Below, in pieces: positions 1 to 9,250 of a DNA stretch of 64,000 bases. How positions within the stretch are numbered: position 1 is the stretch's first letter; each line of letters opens with the position of its first letter. The position numbers and the translations under genes were made by a program. This DNA comes from Cohnella hashimotonis. GTDB lineage: Bacteria; Bacillota; Bacilli; Paenibacillales; Paenibacillaceae. The notes under the pieces were generated by a model. The model saw nothing but the letters and a program-made list of their open reading frames with translations. It was not told the DNA's origin and did not search any database. Where the stretch lies: assembly GCF_030014955.1 (NCBI RefSeq), contig NZ_JAGRPV010000001.1, positions 2,976,001 to 3,040,000 on the forward strand, given 5' to 3'.

Positions 1-2137
1 GACCGATGGTCAATCGAACGGGTTTGTCGTTGTTGTAATTGAAGTTATACAGATAGCCGTTCCATTCGTAGGACATCGTGTATAGCTTGCCGTTGCTCTC
101 GGTTTTAACGCCTTTTATGGCCGCTTTTTGCAGACGATCGAGAAGCGTCGTCAAAACGTATTTGTTCCACGTGCGCACGAGCGTGACGGCATAAGCCTCG
201 GGATTGTCGGGATCGGACTCCAGCTTAAAGCTGAATTGGACGCCACTGTAGACGAGTTCGATCGGAGCCGCGAGCGCAGAATCGGCTCCCGGCTCTTCGC
301 TTAAGCCGTCGGTCGAGGGGGAAACAACGTTGGTCGAAGCCTTGTCGCTGCCCGCATTTCCGATGGCATTGACACTGTTGCTTGCGGTTGAGCTGCTGGC
401 AGCAGTCCCACTGCCGGACTTGGAAAGCGCGATGACTTTATTCGCCTTAGAGAATGCTTTTTCGCTCGATCCGGCAATTGCAGCTGTATTTGTAACGGCG
501 CTTTGCTGCCTGCTGCTCGCGCCTGTTCCCGTGTCGTCGTTGGAGCCGGAACCTGTTCCGCTGCCAGTACCGGAACCGGCGCCGGTATCCCTATCGGAAC
601 TCGTACCCGCATCCGCACCGGCGTTCGCGCCGGTTGCGGCGCTGCCTTCGCCGCCCCCGACGCCTGCGCCTGAAGCGGCACCGCCGCTCGCCCCGGCAGT
701 CGCGCCGCTTTCGCCGCCTCCAGCGCTTGCACCTGAGCCAGTTCCGCCGCCGGACCCGGAGCCAGAACCATTCGCGGCTCCGGCCGAGCCGGAGCCTGCG
801 CCTTCGCTGGCAGCAGTACCGCCGTTCGCCCCGGCAGCTGCGTCTCCGCCCGTGCCTGCGGCAGACTCTGCGGCGCCATCCGTACCGGGCGCTGCGGCTC
901 CTTCATCGGTCCCGGCATCGGGCTCGGCGTCCGTCCCGGCATCCGTCCCTGCCGCGGGCGCATCCGGCGCCCCGAGCTTCTCCTGCAGCGTTGCCGCAGC
1001 CATCGCCAGGAAGCCCGCCGGATCCGCTTGACCTGCGCTGAACAGCCCTTTGTAGACGACGGTGCCGTTCGCGTCGAGCAGCGAGCCGAAGCCCTGGTAT
1101 TGGTCGGCCCGGAACGTGCCTTTGTATAACGGGGTCCCGTCCGCGTTAAACGCCTCGCCTTCGCCGTCGCGCTGGCCGGCCACAAAGCTGCCGGTATATA
1201 ACGCGGTGCCTTGCTCGCTTAACAGTGAACCGGTTCCCTGGTATCGCCCGCGCTCGAACCCGCCCTTGTAGACAGGCGCGCCCGAAGCCGCGTATTCGGT
1301 TCCTTCGCCTGACGGCAGCCCGCCTGCAAACAAGCCTTCGTAAAAAAGCGTACCGCCTTTGTAAAGCTTGCCCGCGCCTGCGTAAAGACCGCCCGCAAAG
1401 GCGCCTTCGTAGACGGGCTTGCCGTCGTCGCCGTAAAGCTTGCCTGCGCCTTCATATAACCCTTGGACAAAGGCGCCGGTATAAAGCGGCTTGTCCTTGG
1501 CGGCGTAAAGCGTGCCGTCGCCTTCGTACTTGCCGGACGCAAAGCCTCCTTCGTACTTGACGCTGCCGTCCGGCGAATAAAGCGTGCCCGCGCCATTGTA
1601 TGCGTCGGCCGCGAATTCGCCGCGGTACAGCAGCGTGCCGTCAGCCGCATAGGCTTCGCCCGAGCCGGCGCGAACGCCTTTTTCGAAGTCGCCGAAGTAG
1701 ACAAGCTTGCCGCCGTCGCCGTACAGCTTGCCAACCCCGCTGAACTGGCCGCTGGCAAGGGGGCCGGCGTAAACAAGGTTGCCTGCGCTGTCCACGATTT
1801 TGGCATTGCCGGTATAGCCCTTTTCAAGTGCGGCCGAAGCTGCCATCGTAGGCGTGCGCGAAAACCACCGATCTACGAACGCAGGCGGATTGATGAACCC
1901 GAAGTAGGCGATCGCCAGGCCGATGAGCACGATCAGCACGACGAGTTTTTTGGCGATATAATAGCTTCCGATCTTCCAATAGTTGTCCAGCGACCGCAGT
2001 CCGCTGCCGAGCACGCTCCGGGCCCATTGAATAAGCCACCTGAGCACAATCTTCGGGAGCTTCGCGGACTGCTTGAGCGGCCGCATGATTTTTCGTTGGA
2101 TCGGCTTGATAAACGGTTTAAGTATCGTTTCGATCAT
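1..2137 (-). CDS. MORN-repeat membrane protein, C-terminus cut by window edge
   Basis: The frame is open from ATG at 2137 to the window edge (at least 712 codons, no stop seen). Residues 1-65 are basic, then one hydrophobic helix lies at about 68-88 (KKLVVLIVLIGLAIAYFGF). Residues ~105-365 hold about eleven MORN-type repeats of ~22 residues with the pattern YxGxFxxGxYxGxGxLY. From ~370 to ~580 the chain is Gly/Ala/Ser/Thr/Asp low-complexity, and a folded-looking domain follows (~600 on). MORN repeats usually mediate protein or lipid contacts; the helix suggests an anchored extracytoplasmic scaffold. It starts 2 nt after the DUF4280 stop, so the two form one unit. Function is not known. Confidence 0.85.
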   Translation of the reverse strand, partial: MIETILKPFIKPIQRKIMRPLKQSAKLPKIVLRWLIQWARSVLGSGLRSLDNYWKIGSYYIAKKLVVLIVLIGLAIAYFGFINPPAFVDRWFSRTPTMAASAALEKGYTGNAKIVDSAGNLVYAGPLASGQFSGVGKLYGDGGKLVYFGDFEKGVRAGSGEAYAADGTLLYRGEFAADAYNGAGTLYSPDGSVKYEGGFASGKYEGDGTLYAAKDKPLYTGAFVQGLYEGAGKLYGDDGKPVYEGAFAGGLYAGAGKLYKGGTLFYEGLFAGGLPSGEGTEYAASGAPVYKGGFERGRYQGTGSLLSEQGTALYTGSFVAGQRDGEGEAFNADGTPLYKGTFRADQYQGFGSLLDANGTVVYKGLFSAGQADPAGFLAMAAATLQEKLGAPDAPAAGTDAGTDAEPDAGTDEGAAAPGTDGAAESAAGTGGDAAAGANGGTAASEGAGSGSAGAANGSGSGSGGGTGSGASAGGGESGATAGASGGAASGAGVGGGEGSAATGANAGADAGTSSDRDTGAGSGTGSGTGSGSNDDTGTGASSRQQSAVTNTAAIAGSSEKAFSKANKVIALSKSGSGTAASSSTASNSVNAIGNAGSDKASTNVVSPSTDGLSEEPGADSALAAPIELVYSGVQFSFKLESDPDNPEAYAVTLVRTWNKYVLTTLLDRLQKAAIKGVKTESNGKLYTMSYEWNGYLYNFNYNNDKPVRLTIG

Positions 2138-2139
2138 AA

Positions 2140-2526
2140 TTAGGGCACCTGTATCGTAAATTGGCCGGGCGAGGTTACCTGGATGACGCCGCCGTAGCTG
2201 CACATGCACTTGGAGGAGTTGTTCAGGGAAGGCATATTGCCGACCATTACGGTCGGAGAGCCGGGCGCCCAAGGAGCGGCTGTCACGGGCATGCAAGGCA
2301 TCGGCGTCAGGACGCCGAACGCCGCGGCGGTCGCCGAAGCGACGACGGGATTGGCCAATGAATTGCACATGCCGAACGGCATGATGTTTACAAACGGCTT
2401 ATTATCCATTATGTTGGCGATCGGCATGGCGGTCATCGTCCGATTGGCCGGAAGCACATTTAATACAGAGGGGGCAGCCCCAAACGAGCATTGCATCGTC
2501 GCTCCGCCGCACACTAGTTGTCCCAC
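2140..2526 (-). CDS. DUF4280 (PAAR-like) domain protein
   Basis: This 128-residue protein matches the DUF4280 family along its length: CGGATMQCSFG near the N-terminus, then ANIMDNKPFVNIMPFGMC, and a Pro/Cys-rich segment ending CMCSYGGVIQV. Pfam groups DUF4280 with PAAR-like proteins, which cap the spikes of contractile injection systems and T6SS; spaced cysteines (6, 13, ~53, ~78, ~108, ~110) are consistent with metal binding. The GTG start has only a weak purine-rich region upstream. The MORN protein follows after 2 nt. No tube, sheath or baseplate gene lies in the window, so a role as an injection spike is inference only. Confidence 0.82.
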   Translation of the reverse strand: MGQLVCGGATMQCSFGAAPSVLNVLPANRTMTAMPIANIMDNKPFVNIMPFGMCNSLANPVVASATAAAFGVLTPMPCMPVTAAPWAPGSPTVMVGNMPSLNNSSKCMCSYGGVIQVTSPGQFTIQVP

Positions 2527-2729
2527 GCCCGGTTCACGCTCTCTTTAAGGAAAAATGGTTGAAGCTGTCAACGCTATATTCATAGTAACTCAATTCTCGA
2601 AATCTGTCATTTTGAGTTGCAAGGGGGTGAATTAAGGAAGAACTTGTAGTACGATGAAAATAGTTAGAAATTGTCGTAAGCTTCGATTGAACAAGAACAG
2701 ACGCACAAAAAGGCGGGCGCCGATCTTCA

Positions 2730-5474
2730 ATGAAAAAACTAGCTGTACTGCTGTTGCTGGCATCCCTTATCATGTCCGGCTGGTCCGGCTTCGTGCTTGT
2801 GGAGCGCGCGGACCGGAGCGAGGCGCCGTGGAAATCGTCGGAGAGTCTGCAAAATTTGTCGCTGGCCGCTCCCGGCGACGGCTCGCTTGCCGTGGTGAGC
2901 GATTCCAAGCAGAAAATCAAGCAGCTTGACGTTGACGGAACGCTGCTTGGGCAGATGACTTATGCGGGTGCCGAACGCGGCGCGCGCGCCGACTTTAATG
3001 AAGCGGTAGCAGACGAAGACGGCCGTATCTATGCGCTGGTGACGGTGCTCGACTCTTACGGTCTGTACGTGCAGAGCGAGCGCATCGTCCGTTACGACCG
3101 CAGCGGGAATTCCGGCCATGTGCTCTATGAGCGCAAAGGCGACGGTAAGAGCAAGCGGATCGGACACATCGAAGGCTTGCAGCTGACCGGCGGCTCACTG
3201 TATTTCTACGAAGCGGATGCCGACAAGCTGCAACTGAGGCGCATCGTATTGCCGGAGAAGGCGCCAGAGACCGTGTTTGCGTTCACGCTCCCCAAGGATC
3301 GTTATTTATCGGAGATTACGGGCACGGAGCCCGGACAAATCTATTATACGACGCGCAGGGGCAGCATCTATCAGGTATCCCCGGAGGGCGTCAGCACCAA
3401 GCTGTATCCGGACAATACGAGAGCCGCCGACGCTAAAAATTTCCCCGAGTTGGTCATGCTTCGCAAGGACGGCTCCCTCATGTTCGTCGACCGGCTTGTC
3501 AATGCGGTGACGACGTTCGAACCGCTTGCGCCTGCCCAGACCAAGACGGTGCTGGACGATGCCGCGCTGCAGCGTATCGCGCCGGGGTTGGACAGCTACG
3601 AAATCATGGATATCAAACAGACGTCCGCGGGCTACGCCATCGTGCTTAACGATCGGATCTTGCTCATGTCGGCAGACTTCGCGCCTGCGGGCCAAATCTC
3701 GAAGGTCGGATTCGACAGCAAGACGCTTTGGGACCGCCGCCTGCTGTGGGGCGCCTTTTGGCTCGGCTTGCTTCTGCTTGTGTTCTCCGTCCGTTTCTTC
3801 CATATTCACGTGCTCGATCGTCGTACCTCCCTTTTTCTGAAGCAGGTGCTTGCCACCGTACCCGCGATCCTGATTGCGATGATCCTTCTTTCCAACTTCA
3901 TTTATAACAGCTTCTCCACACGGATGGAGTCGCAGATGCAGCGAGAGCTCGCGCTCCTCGCGCGCAACGGCCAGAATCTGATCGACGGCGACCGGCTGGC
4001 CAGGCTGCATTCGCCTACCGACTACCGCAACGAGGACTATACGGCCATTCGCGCGAAAATGAATTTCCTGTTCGAAGGCGAGGACAGCGAGCAGCGGCAA
4101 GGCTTGTACAGCACCTTGTATAAGTATGAAGGCGATCGGATTTATATCGTCATGGACGACGACGACGGCGTCAATATGTTCAAGCCGTTCGAGAAGAACG
4201 AAGTAAACGAAGCCGTGCTGAGCCAAGGCGTCGTCCGCACCGGGCAGTGGGAAGACGCCGAGGGGAAATGGCTGTATGCGATCGGCCCGGTCTACGACAG
4301 CGCAGGCCGGATCGTCGGCGTTTACGAGACCGGACGGGATCTTAGCGTGCTCCATCGCGAGAACCGGAAAATCTACTACAACATCATTGAAAATATATTG
4401 ATGATTACGGCCGGCCTGGTCGTGCTGGTCGTGATCGTGACATTCGTGCTGCTGTCGCCGATCCGCAAGCTGAGACGAAGCGTCATGGCCATGGCAAACG
4501 GCGATTGGGACACGGAGGTCAAGCTGCGCAACCGCGACGAAGTCGGGGATCTTGGCGTGCAGTTCAATCGAATGGCCCGCTACATCCGGCAGCATATCGC
4601 CGACATTACTTCCTTCAGCGAGGCGTCTTACCGTTTCGTGCCGCAGCAGTTTTTTAATTCGCTCGGCAAAAAAGGTATCCTCGACATCCGGCTCGGCGAC
4701 CAGATTCAGAAAAACATGGCGGTTATGGTCGCCAACCTGCGCGAATTCAGGCAGCTGTCCAAGACGCTAAGTCCAAAGGAAAACTTCGATTTCATGAATT
4801 CCTTTCTCCGGCGCTTCGGGCCGATCGTGCGGCAGGAGGACGGTCTGATCAGCAAATATTTGGGCGCGGGCTTTATGGCGCTGTTTCCCGGGTATGCGGA
4901 GGAGGCGATCCGGGCGGCCGTAGCGATCCGCCGCGAGCTGCTCGTCTACAATCAGCATCGACGCAGTTCCGGCTACGCGACGGTCGACATCGGCATCGCG
5001 ATTCACAAGGGGCCGCTAATGCTAGGCATCATCGGCGAGGAGCGCCGCTGGGAGGGCAATGTCATCTCCGACGACGTCCAGCGCACGACGATGCTCGAGC
5101 AGATCTCGGAGATCGTCGGCTGCTGCATCGTCGTCACGCGCGATTATTACGAGCAGCTGCGTTCGCCGGAGCGCTTCATGCACCGATCGCTCGGCCGCAT
5201 CAGGCTGGAGAGCAGCGACGAGGCGATGGAGCTGATCGACGTATACGAAGGCGACCCGGAGCAGCAGCGCGCTGCCAAGGAGCGGACGAAGGCATTGTTC
5301 GAACGCGGGCTGGCGCTGTGCCAGGCGGGGCGGTTCTACGATGCCCGCGAGACGTTCGTCGAAGTGATCAAGCAGAACCGGATGGACAGAGCCGCGAAGC
5401 TCTACTTCTACTTGTGCGACGAATATTATCAGAAAGGCGCGGGCGCTGGCTGGAACGGCACGCTCGCCGTCTGA
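2730..5474 (+). CDS. Membrane sensor with HAMP and degenerate class III cyclase domain
   Basis: The 914-residue protein has an N-terminal membrane helix (~3-23), a large extracytoplasmic part (~30-335) resembling a beta-propeller, two helices (~340-358, ~370-392), a second extracytoplasmic segment (~395-550), a helix (~555-576), a HAMP linker (~577-630), a class III nucleotidyl cyclase fold (~655-835) and a helical TPR-like tail (~850-905). Catalytic residues appear lost: the first metal-binding Asp position is Asn669 (VANLREF), the second is Ala713 (KYLGAGF), and the Asn/Arg transition-state pair reads Gln784/Met788. By family knowledge such a domain should not make cAMP or cGMP, so it may act as a receptor or regulator. 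A GNAT gene and a cyclic-nucleotide-domain transporter lie just downstream on the same strand. Confidence 0.85.
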   Translation: MKKLAVLLLLASLIMSGWSGFVLVERADRSEAPWKSSESLQNLSLAAPGDGSLAVVSDSKQKIKQLDVDGTLLGQMTYAGAERGARADFNEAVADEDGRIYALVTVLDSYGLYVQSERIVRYDRSGNSGHVLYERKGDGKSKRIGHIEGLQLTGGSLYFYEADADKLQLRRIVLPEKAPETVFAFTLPKDRYLSEITGTEPGQIYYTTRRGSIYQVSPEGVSTKLYPDNTRAADAKNFPELVMLRKDGSLMFVDRLVNAVTTFEPLAPAQTKTVLDDAALQRIAPGLDSYEIMDIKQTSAGYAIVLNDRILLMSADFAPAGQISKVGFDSKTLWDRRLLWGAFWLGLLLLVFSVRFFHIHVLDRRTSLFLKQVLATVPAILIAMILLSNFIYNSFSTRMESQMQRELALLARNGQNLIDGDRLARLHSPTDYRNEDYTAIRAKMNFLFEGEDSEQRQGLYSTLYKYEGDRIYIVMDDDDGVNMFKPFEKNEVNEAVLSQGVVRTGQWEDAEGKWLYAIGPVYDSAGRIVGVYETGRDLSVLHRENRKIYYNIIENILMITAGLVVLVVIVTFVLLSPIRKLRRSVMAMANGDWDTEVKLRNRDEVGDLGVQFNRMARYIRQHIADITSFSEASYRFVPQQFFNSLGKKGILDIRLGDQIQKNMAVMVANLREFRQLSKTLSPKENFDFMNSFLRRFGPIVRQEDGLISKYLGAGFMALFPGYAEEAIRAAVAIRRELLVYNQHRRSSGYATVDIGIAIHKGPLMLGIIGEERRWEGNVISDDVQRTTMLEQISEIVGCCIVVTRDYYEQLRSPERFMHRSLGRIRLESSDEAMELIDVYEGDPEQQRAAKERTKALFERGLALCQAGRFYDARETFVEVIKQNRMDRAAKLYFYLCDEYYQKGAGAGWNGTLAV

Positions 5475-5549
5475 GGCGACTTCCTCGATTCGTGCGCGGC
5501 CGATCGCCGCACCGAGCATGATCGGAGCCTAGAAGCGGAGGGTTCAGAG

Positions 5550-6074
5550 TTGGCTATTCTAGAATTGGTCGTTCGCCGCATCGATACGCGAGAGGCTGCG
5601 GATGCGGTGGTCGCTTTCCTCATCTCGCCTCAGGCATTCGACGACGAGCGACCGACGCCCGGCGAAGAAGAGCATTTTCGCACGCTGCCTTATTTGGCGC
5701 TGGAGGGCAAGACCGTCTACTGGTATATGACGGACAGCGCAGGGGAGATCGTCGCCGTTACGGGCGTCGCGCCGAACGAGCAGCGAACGGGCGGCTACAC
5801 CTGGGATTATCTTGTCGTTCGCAAGGATTACCGGCGCGGCGGCGCGGCTTTGCGTCTGGCGGGCGCCATGCTCGAGTATATGCGCGAGCAAGGTGCGCGT
5901 TATTTGGTTACATACACTTGCGATTTGCCGGTATACGCTGGCGTGCGGCGTTTGTTCGACCGGCTCGGCTTTACGCTGAATGGGCGGCTGCCGGATTATT
6001 ACTTTGACGGCGAGGACAGGCTGGTCTATTTTTTGGATCTCCGCAATCCAAGCCTCCCGGAGACGCAACAGTAG
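5550..6074 (+). CDS. GNAT-family acetyltransferase
   Basis: This 174-residue protein has the GNAT layout: a beta-strand ending WDYLVVRKDYRRGG, which is the acetyl-CoA-binding motif A region with an R-x-x-R-G-G variant of the usual Q/RxxGxG/A loop (~88-100), then a helix and a C-terminal strand-helix unit (GVRRLFDRLGFTLNG) typical of motif B. The start is TTG at 5550, preceded by GCGGAGGG; no ATG fits. It lies between the cyclase-like receptor (75 nt upstream) and the transporter fusion (15 nt downstream), so it may be co-transcribed. The acceptor substrate cannot be told from sequence. Confidence 0.8.
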   Translation: MAILELVVRRIDTREAADAVVAFLISPQAFDDERPTPGEEEHFRTLPYLALEGKTVYWYMTDSAGEIVAVTGVAPNEQRTGGYTWDYLVVRKDYRRGGAALRLAGAMLEYMREQGARYLVTYTCDLPVYAGVRRLFDRLGFTLNGRLPDYYFDGEDRLVYFLDLRNPSLPETQQ

Positions 6075-6089
6075 AAAGAAGTGACAGGG

Positions 6090-9000
6090 ATGGATATGGC
6101 GCAGGCCCTCGGCAGATTGGGCGTTCGTGCGGAGGACAGGCGCAAGCTGCGGCTGATGACCCCGATTTTTCTTCTATGCGGCATCGCCGAAGCGTTAACC
6201 TACAACGGCTTTATTACCTTGTTTAGCCAGCGTTTCGGAAGCGAATATTTGCCTTACTTGTACGCGGGAGAAGCTTTTATATTGCCGCTTGAGGCGTGGT
6301 TCATGAGCTGGCTGGCCGTAAAGCTGTCCAAGCCGGCGCTGATGAAAACGATGTATGCCGTTATGACGGCGATCTTGCTCGCGGATACGGGCATGCTTGC
6401 CGCGCTTAAACTGGCAGATCTGGACGCCCGCTGGTTTTATCCCGTCCTGTTCCTCACTTCCAGCTTTGTCGTACGCCAGCAGACGGTGCTCCTGTGGAGC
6501 CTGGCCGTCGACGTGTGCCCGACGCAGCAAGCGAAGCGGCTCATGCCGCTGTTTGTCTCGGGCGCGACGCTGGGCGGCGCCGCAGGCGGCCTTCTTACGC
6601 AGGCGCTCAGTCCGCTTGGCGCGGAGCTGGTCTACGGCCTCGGCCCGCTGCTGCTGATCGCGGCATCCTTCAATTACCGCAAAGCGATCGCGCAATATTT
6701 GGTGCCGCTTGCGCTTAAGGCTCAAGCCGCTGCGGAGGAAGAGAGCTTGTCCTCCTTCGACTATATGAAGCGCACGTTCCGCTCACCTTTTTTGCTCAGC
6801 GTGATGGGACTCATGACGTTGATGCCTGCGCTATATTATTTAGCGGAGTTTTTGTTTTTGAATACGGCGCATGCGTCCTATCCGAACGAGCAGCAGTTCG
6901 CGCGCATGTTCGGCATCGTCTCGACGCTGCTCTTTTTGCTGGCGTTTGCCGTCCAGCTCGTATCCGGCAAGCTCGTTGCCTGGTTCGGGGCGAGCGGCAT
7001 GCTTGTGGCGATCTCGGGGGCGTATGCGGCGGCGTTCGGTTTGTCGGCTATGCTCCTGGGAAGCCAGGCGGCTGCCGTAACGGCGGCGGCCGGCGCTTAC
7101 ATGCTGACGAACGTATTGATCTTCTATTCGGCGGAGCCGTCCTACCAGCTGTATTACAAGACACTGCCGATGCAGCCTCGGGACGGCTACCGCTACGCGG
7201 CCCAGGGACTCGCCTCCTTTTTCGGCATCCTGCTCGGCGCGGGCTTGCAATCGCTGCACAAGGCGGCCGGATTCAGTTTTCCGGTGCTGGCGGCTGTCGG
7301 GGCGGGCGCTGCGCTGCTGCTTACGGCGCTCGCCTGGACGGTGCGGCGTCTGTATATGCGTGAGCTGGTCCGGGGCGTGCAGACGATCGGTCTGGACGAT
7401 CGGGAGCTGATGGATTCGTACCGCGAGTTTTTCAGCAATTCCAAGGCGATGGGCGCCGTGCTGACGCTGCTTCGGGACGAGCAAGAGGGCGTGCGGCAGC
7501 TCGCTGCCGACATTGTCGGACGCACGCAGGACGGACGGTATCTGCCGGAGCTTCTCGAGCTTCTTGACGATGCCAGTCCCGGCGTGCGGACGGCCGCGCT
7601 GCGGGCGATGAAGCTTACCGACGCCGACCTGCAGGCGCTAGTGCGGATCGGCGCGGTGCTGGAGGACGAAGAACCGGCCGTACGGGCGGAGGGCGTGCGT
7701 CAGATGGCCCGGATGAAGCACTTGTCTTCGCAGGCGTTTTTCTTTTTGCGCGTCAAGCTGCTGGATCCCCATCCGGCGGTCGTCGCCGAGGCGGTCAAGG
7801 CCATGTATGCGCTGGAGAGCGAATCGAGCTACGAAGCCTGCTTCGAGGCGATCGAGCGACTGCTCGGCCAAGGAGGCGAACCGGCCGCCCATGTATGCGA
7901 CGTCGTGGCGGAGCTCAGGCTGGAACGTTTCGGAGCAGCGGTCGAGCGGCTGCTGGCGGACGCGCATCCGTCCGTTCGGCTCGCGGCCACGGCCTGCCTT
8001 GGCAAGCTGGGCGCGGCGCACGTCGTCCCGCAGCTGCTGGAGCGACTGCCGGCGGGAGATCAGGAGCTGCTGGCCGTCACCGGGCAAGCGTTGATCGACA
8101 TGGGCGATACGGCCCTCGAGACGCTTCTTGCGGCTTTGTCCGGTGCGCATGCGCAGACGTGGCGCGTCGCGATCGGAGCGCTCGCCGCGCTGCTGCCCGA
8201 GGATGACATCCGGGGAAGGCTGACGGATGAAGCGCTGCGACGGATGAGCGAGCTTGACAAAATTGCCGGCTATGCATCCGCTTTTCGTACGGTCGGGAGG
8301 GAAGAACTCGCAGAGCTTGCGGCCTTGCGTTTTCATGGGCAGCGCCAGCGGGTGCTCGAAGGCGTCTGGTCTTTGCTCGTGCGACTGACCGACGAGCAGG
8401 TCGTGGCAGCGATCCGGCGCGCGCTGGACGACGTCGACGACGAGACAAGGAGCAGCGGGCTGGAAGTGCTCGCCGAAGGCGCGGGCGACCGAAGGCTGGC
8501 GCAGCGGCTGGCAGCCGTGCTTCAGACGGATTACGACAGCCTGGGACGGCTGCCGGTGACGATGGAGGAAGCCCGGCTTGCGCTCGACCATGCGGCGCGC
8601 TCGAGAGACGATTGGTGGCCGGAGATGGCCGCGGAAGCGGGAAGGGGGCGTGGCAGTCAAATGGAAGCGCAAGGAGCGCTCGGCAGGCTCGGCAAAGTCA
8701 TCTATTTGAAAAATGTGCCGTTTTTTGCGGATTTGACGCTGGAGGAGCTTGGCTTGATCGCCGGCATCGCTGTGGAGCGCGTATTCGAAGACGGCGAGGC
8801 GCTGCTGCTTCGGGGGGCTACAAGCGAGGCGCTCTATGTTATCGTGGACGGCAATGTGGAGCTGACGAGCGTTACGGCCGCAGGACTCGAAGCGACGCTC
8901 GGCGTGCTTGGCGCGGGCGAGGTGTGCGGCGCTACGTCGGCGCTGGACGAATCGGCTTCGACCGTATCGGCGCACGCGCTGCTCGGCGACGTGCGGGCGC

Positions 9001-9128
9001 TCGGACTGCAGCGTGAGGCGATTACCCGCCTGGTCCGTCTGTATCCGGACATCGGGCTCGGTCTCCTAAGAGCTTCGCTGGCCCGGGTGCGGCTGCTCGA
9101 AGAGATGCTGATGCGGATCGACTCGTAG
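6090..9128 (+). CDS. MFS/NTT-like transporter fused to HEAT repeats and a cyclic-nucleotide-binding-like domain
   Basis: About 1012 residues in three parts: ~12 membrane helices (1-425) resembling MFS or Npt-type ADP/ATP translocases, HEAT-like helical repeats (~440-830, for example SPGVRTAALRAMKLTDADLQ), and a C-terminal cNMP-binding fold (~870-1000). In the phosphate-binding cassette the Glu is present (GAGEVCGATS) but the Arg that contacts the cyclic phosphate in CRP/PKA is not seen (DESASTVSAHAL). ATG 6090 was preferred over GTG 6081 because AGAAAG sits about 9 nt before it. Similar fusions are known in myxobacteria and acidobacteria as predicted nucleotide transporters. The nearby cyclase-like receptor suggests shared signalling, which is inference. 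Confidence 0.82.
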   Translation: MDMAQALGRLGVRAEDRRKLRLMTPIFLLCGIAEALTYNGFITLFSQRFGSEYLPYLYAGEAFILPLEAWFMSWLAVKLSKPALMKTMYAVMTAILLADTGMLAALKLADLDARWFYPVLFLTSSFVVRQQTVLLWSLAVDVCPTQQAKRLMPLFVSGATLGGAAGGLLTQALSPLGAELVYGLGPLLLIAASFNYRKAIAQYLVPLALKAQAAAEEESLSSFDYMKRTFRSPFLLSVMGLMTLMPALYYLAEFLFLNTAHASYPNEQQFARMFGIVSTLLFLLAFAVQLVSGKLVAWFGASGMLVAISGAYAAAFGLSAMLLGSQAAAVTAAAGAYMLTNVLIFYSAEPSYQLYYKTLPMQPRDGYRYAAQGLASFFGILLGAGLQSLHKAAGFSFPVLAAVGAGAALLLTALAWTVRRLYMRELVRGVQTIGLDDRELMDSYREFFSNSKAMGAVLTLLRDEQEGVRQLAADIVGRTQDGRYLPELLELLDDASPGVRTAALRAMKLTDADLQALVRIGAVLEDEEPAVRAEGVRQMARMKHLSSQAFFFLRVKLLDPHPAVVAEAVKAMYALESESSYEACFEAIERLLGQGGEPAAHVCDVVAELRLERFGAAVERLLADAHPSVRLAATACLGKLGAAHVVPQLLERLPAGDQELLAVTGQALIDMGDTALETLLAALSGAHAQTWRVAIGALAALLPEDDIRGRLTDEALRRMSELDKIAGYASAFRTVGREELAELAALRFHGQRQRVLEGVWSLLVRLTDEQVVAAIRRALDDVDDETRSSGLEVLAEGAGDRRLAQRLAAVLQTDYDSLGRLPVTMEEARLALDHAARSRDDWWPEMAAEAGRGRGSQMEAQGALGRLGKVIYLKNVPFFADLTLEELGLIAGIAVERVFEDGEALLLRGATSEALYVIVDGNVELTSVTAAGLEATLGVLGAGEVCGATSALDESASTVSAHALLGDVRALGLQREAITRLVRLYPDIGLGLLRASLARVRLLEEMLMRIDS

Positions 9129-9140
9129 CCAAGCCCTTAA

Positions 9141-9190
9141 TCAAGTTCGTTCAAGTTCGTTCAAGTTCGTTCAAGTTCGTTCAAGTGCGT
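9141..9190. repeat. Five tandem copies of a 10-bp unit
   Basis: The unit TCAAGTTCGT is repeated four times exactly (9141-9180), and a fifth copy differs by one base (TCAAGTGCGT, 9181-9190). It lies 12 bp after the transporter stop and ends ~60 bp before the thiN stop, in a convergent intergenic spacer. A partial further TTCAAG follows. Its length would make it prone to slippage; no function is visible. Confidence 0.97.
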
Positions 9191-9250
9191 ATTCAAGCCG
9201 CTTCGCCAGCGAGCAGCTAGCCCCTAGACTCGGGCCATCTTGCCCCAAGG

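Noticed and set aside
330..1031. Long plus-strand frame rich in Pro/Ala over 230 codons
   Set aside because: It is antisense to the low-complexity linker of the MORN protein, whose minus-strand frame continues to the window edge with family repeats on one side.
2654..2929. 91-codon plus-strand frame starting before the cyclase-like receptor
   Set aside because: Overlaps the receptor's signal helix in another frame and has no ribosome site or recognisable product.
3306..4595. 429-codon minus-strand frame
   Set aside because: It is the mirror of the cyclase-like receptor gene; composition is Arg/His-rich with no domain.
7638..8975. 445-codon minus-strand frame
   Set aside because: Antisense shadow of the HEAT and cNMP parts of the transporter fusion, caused by high GC third positions.
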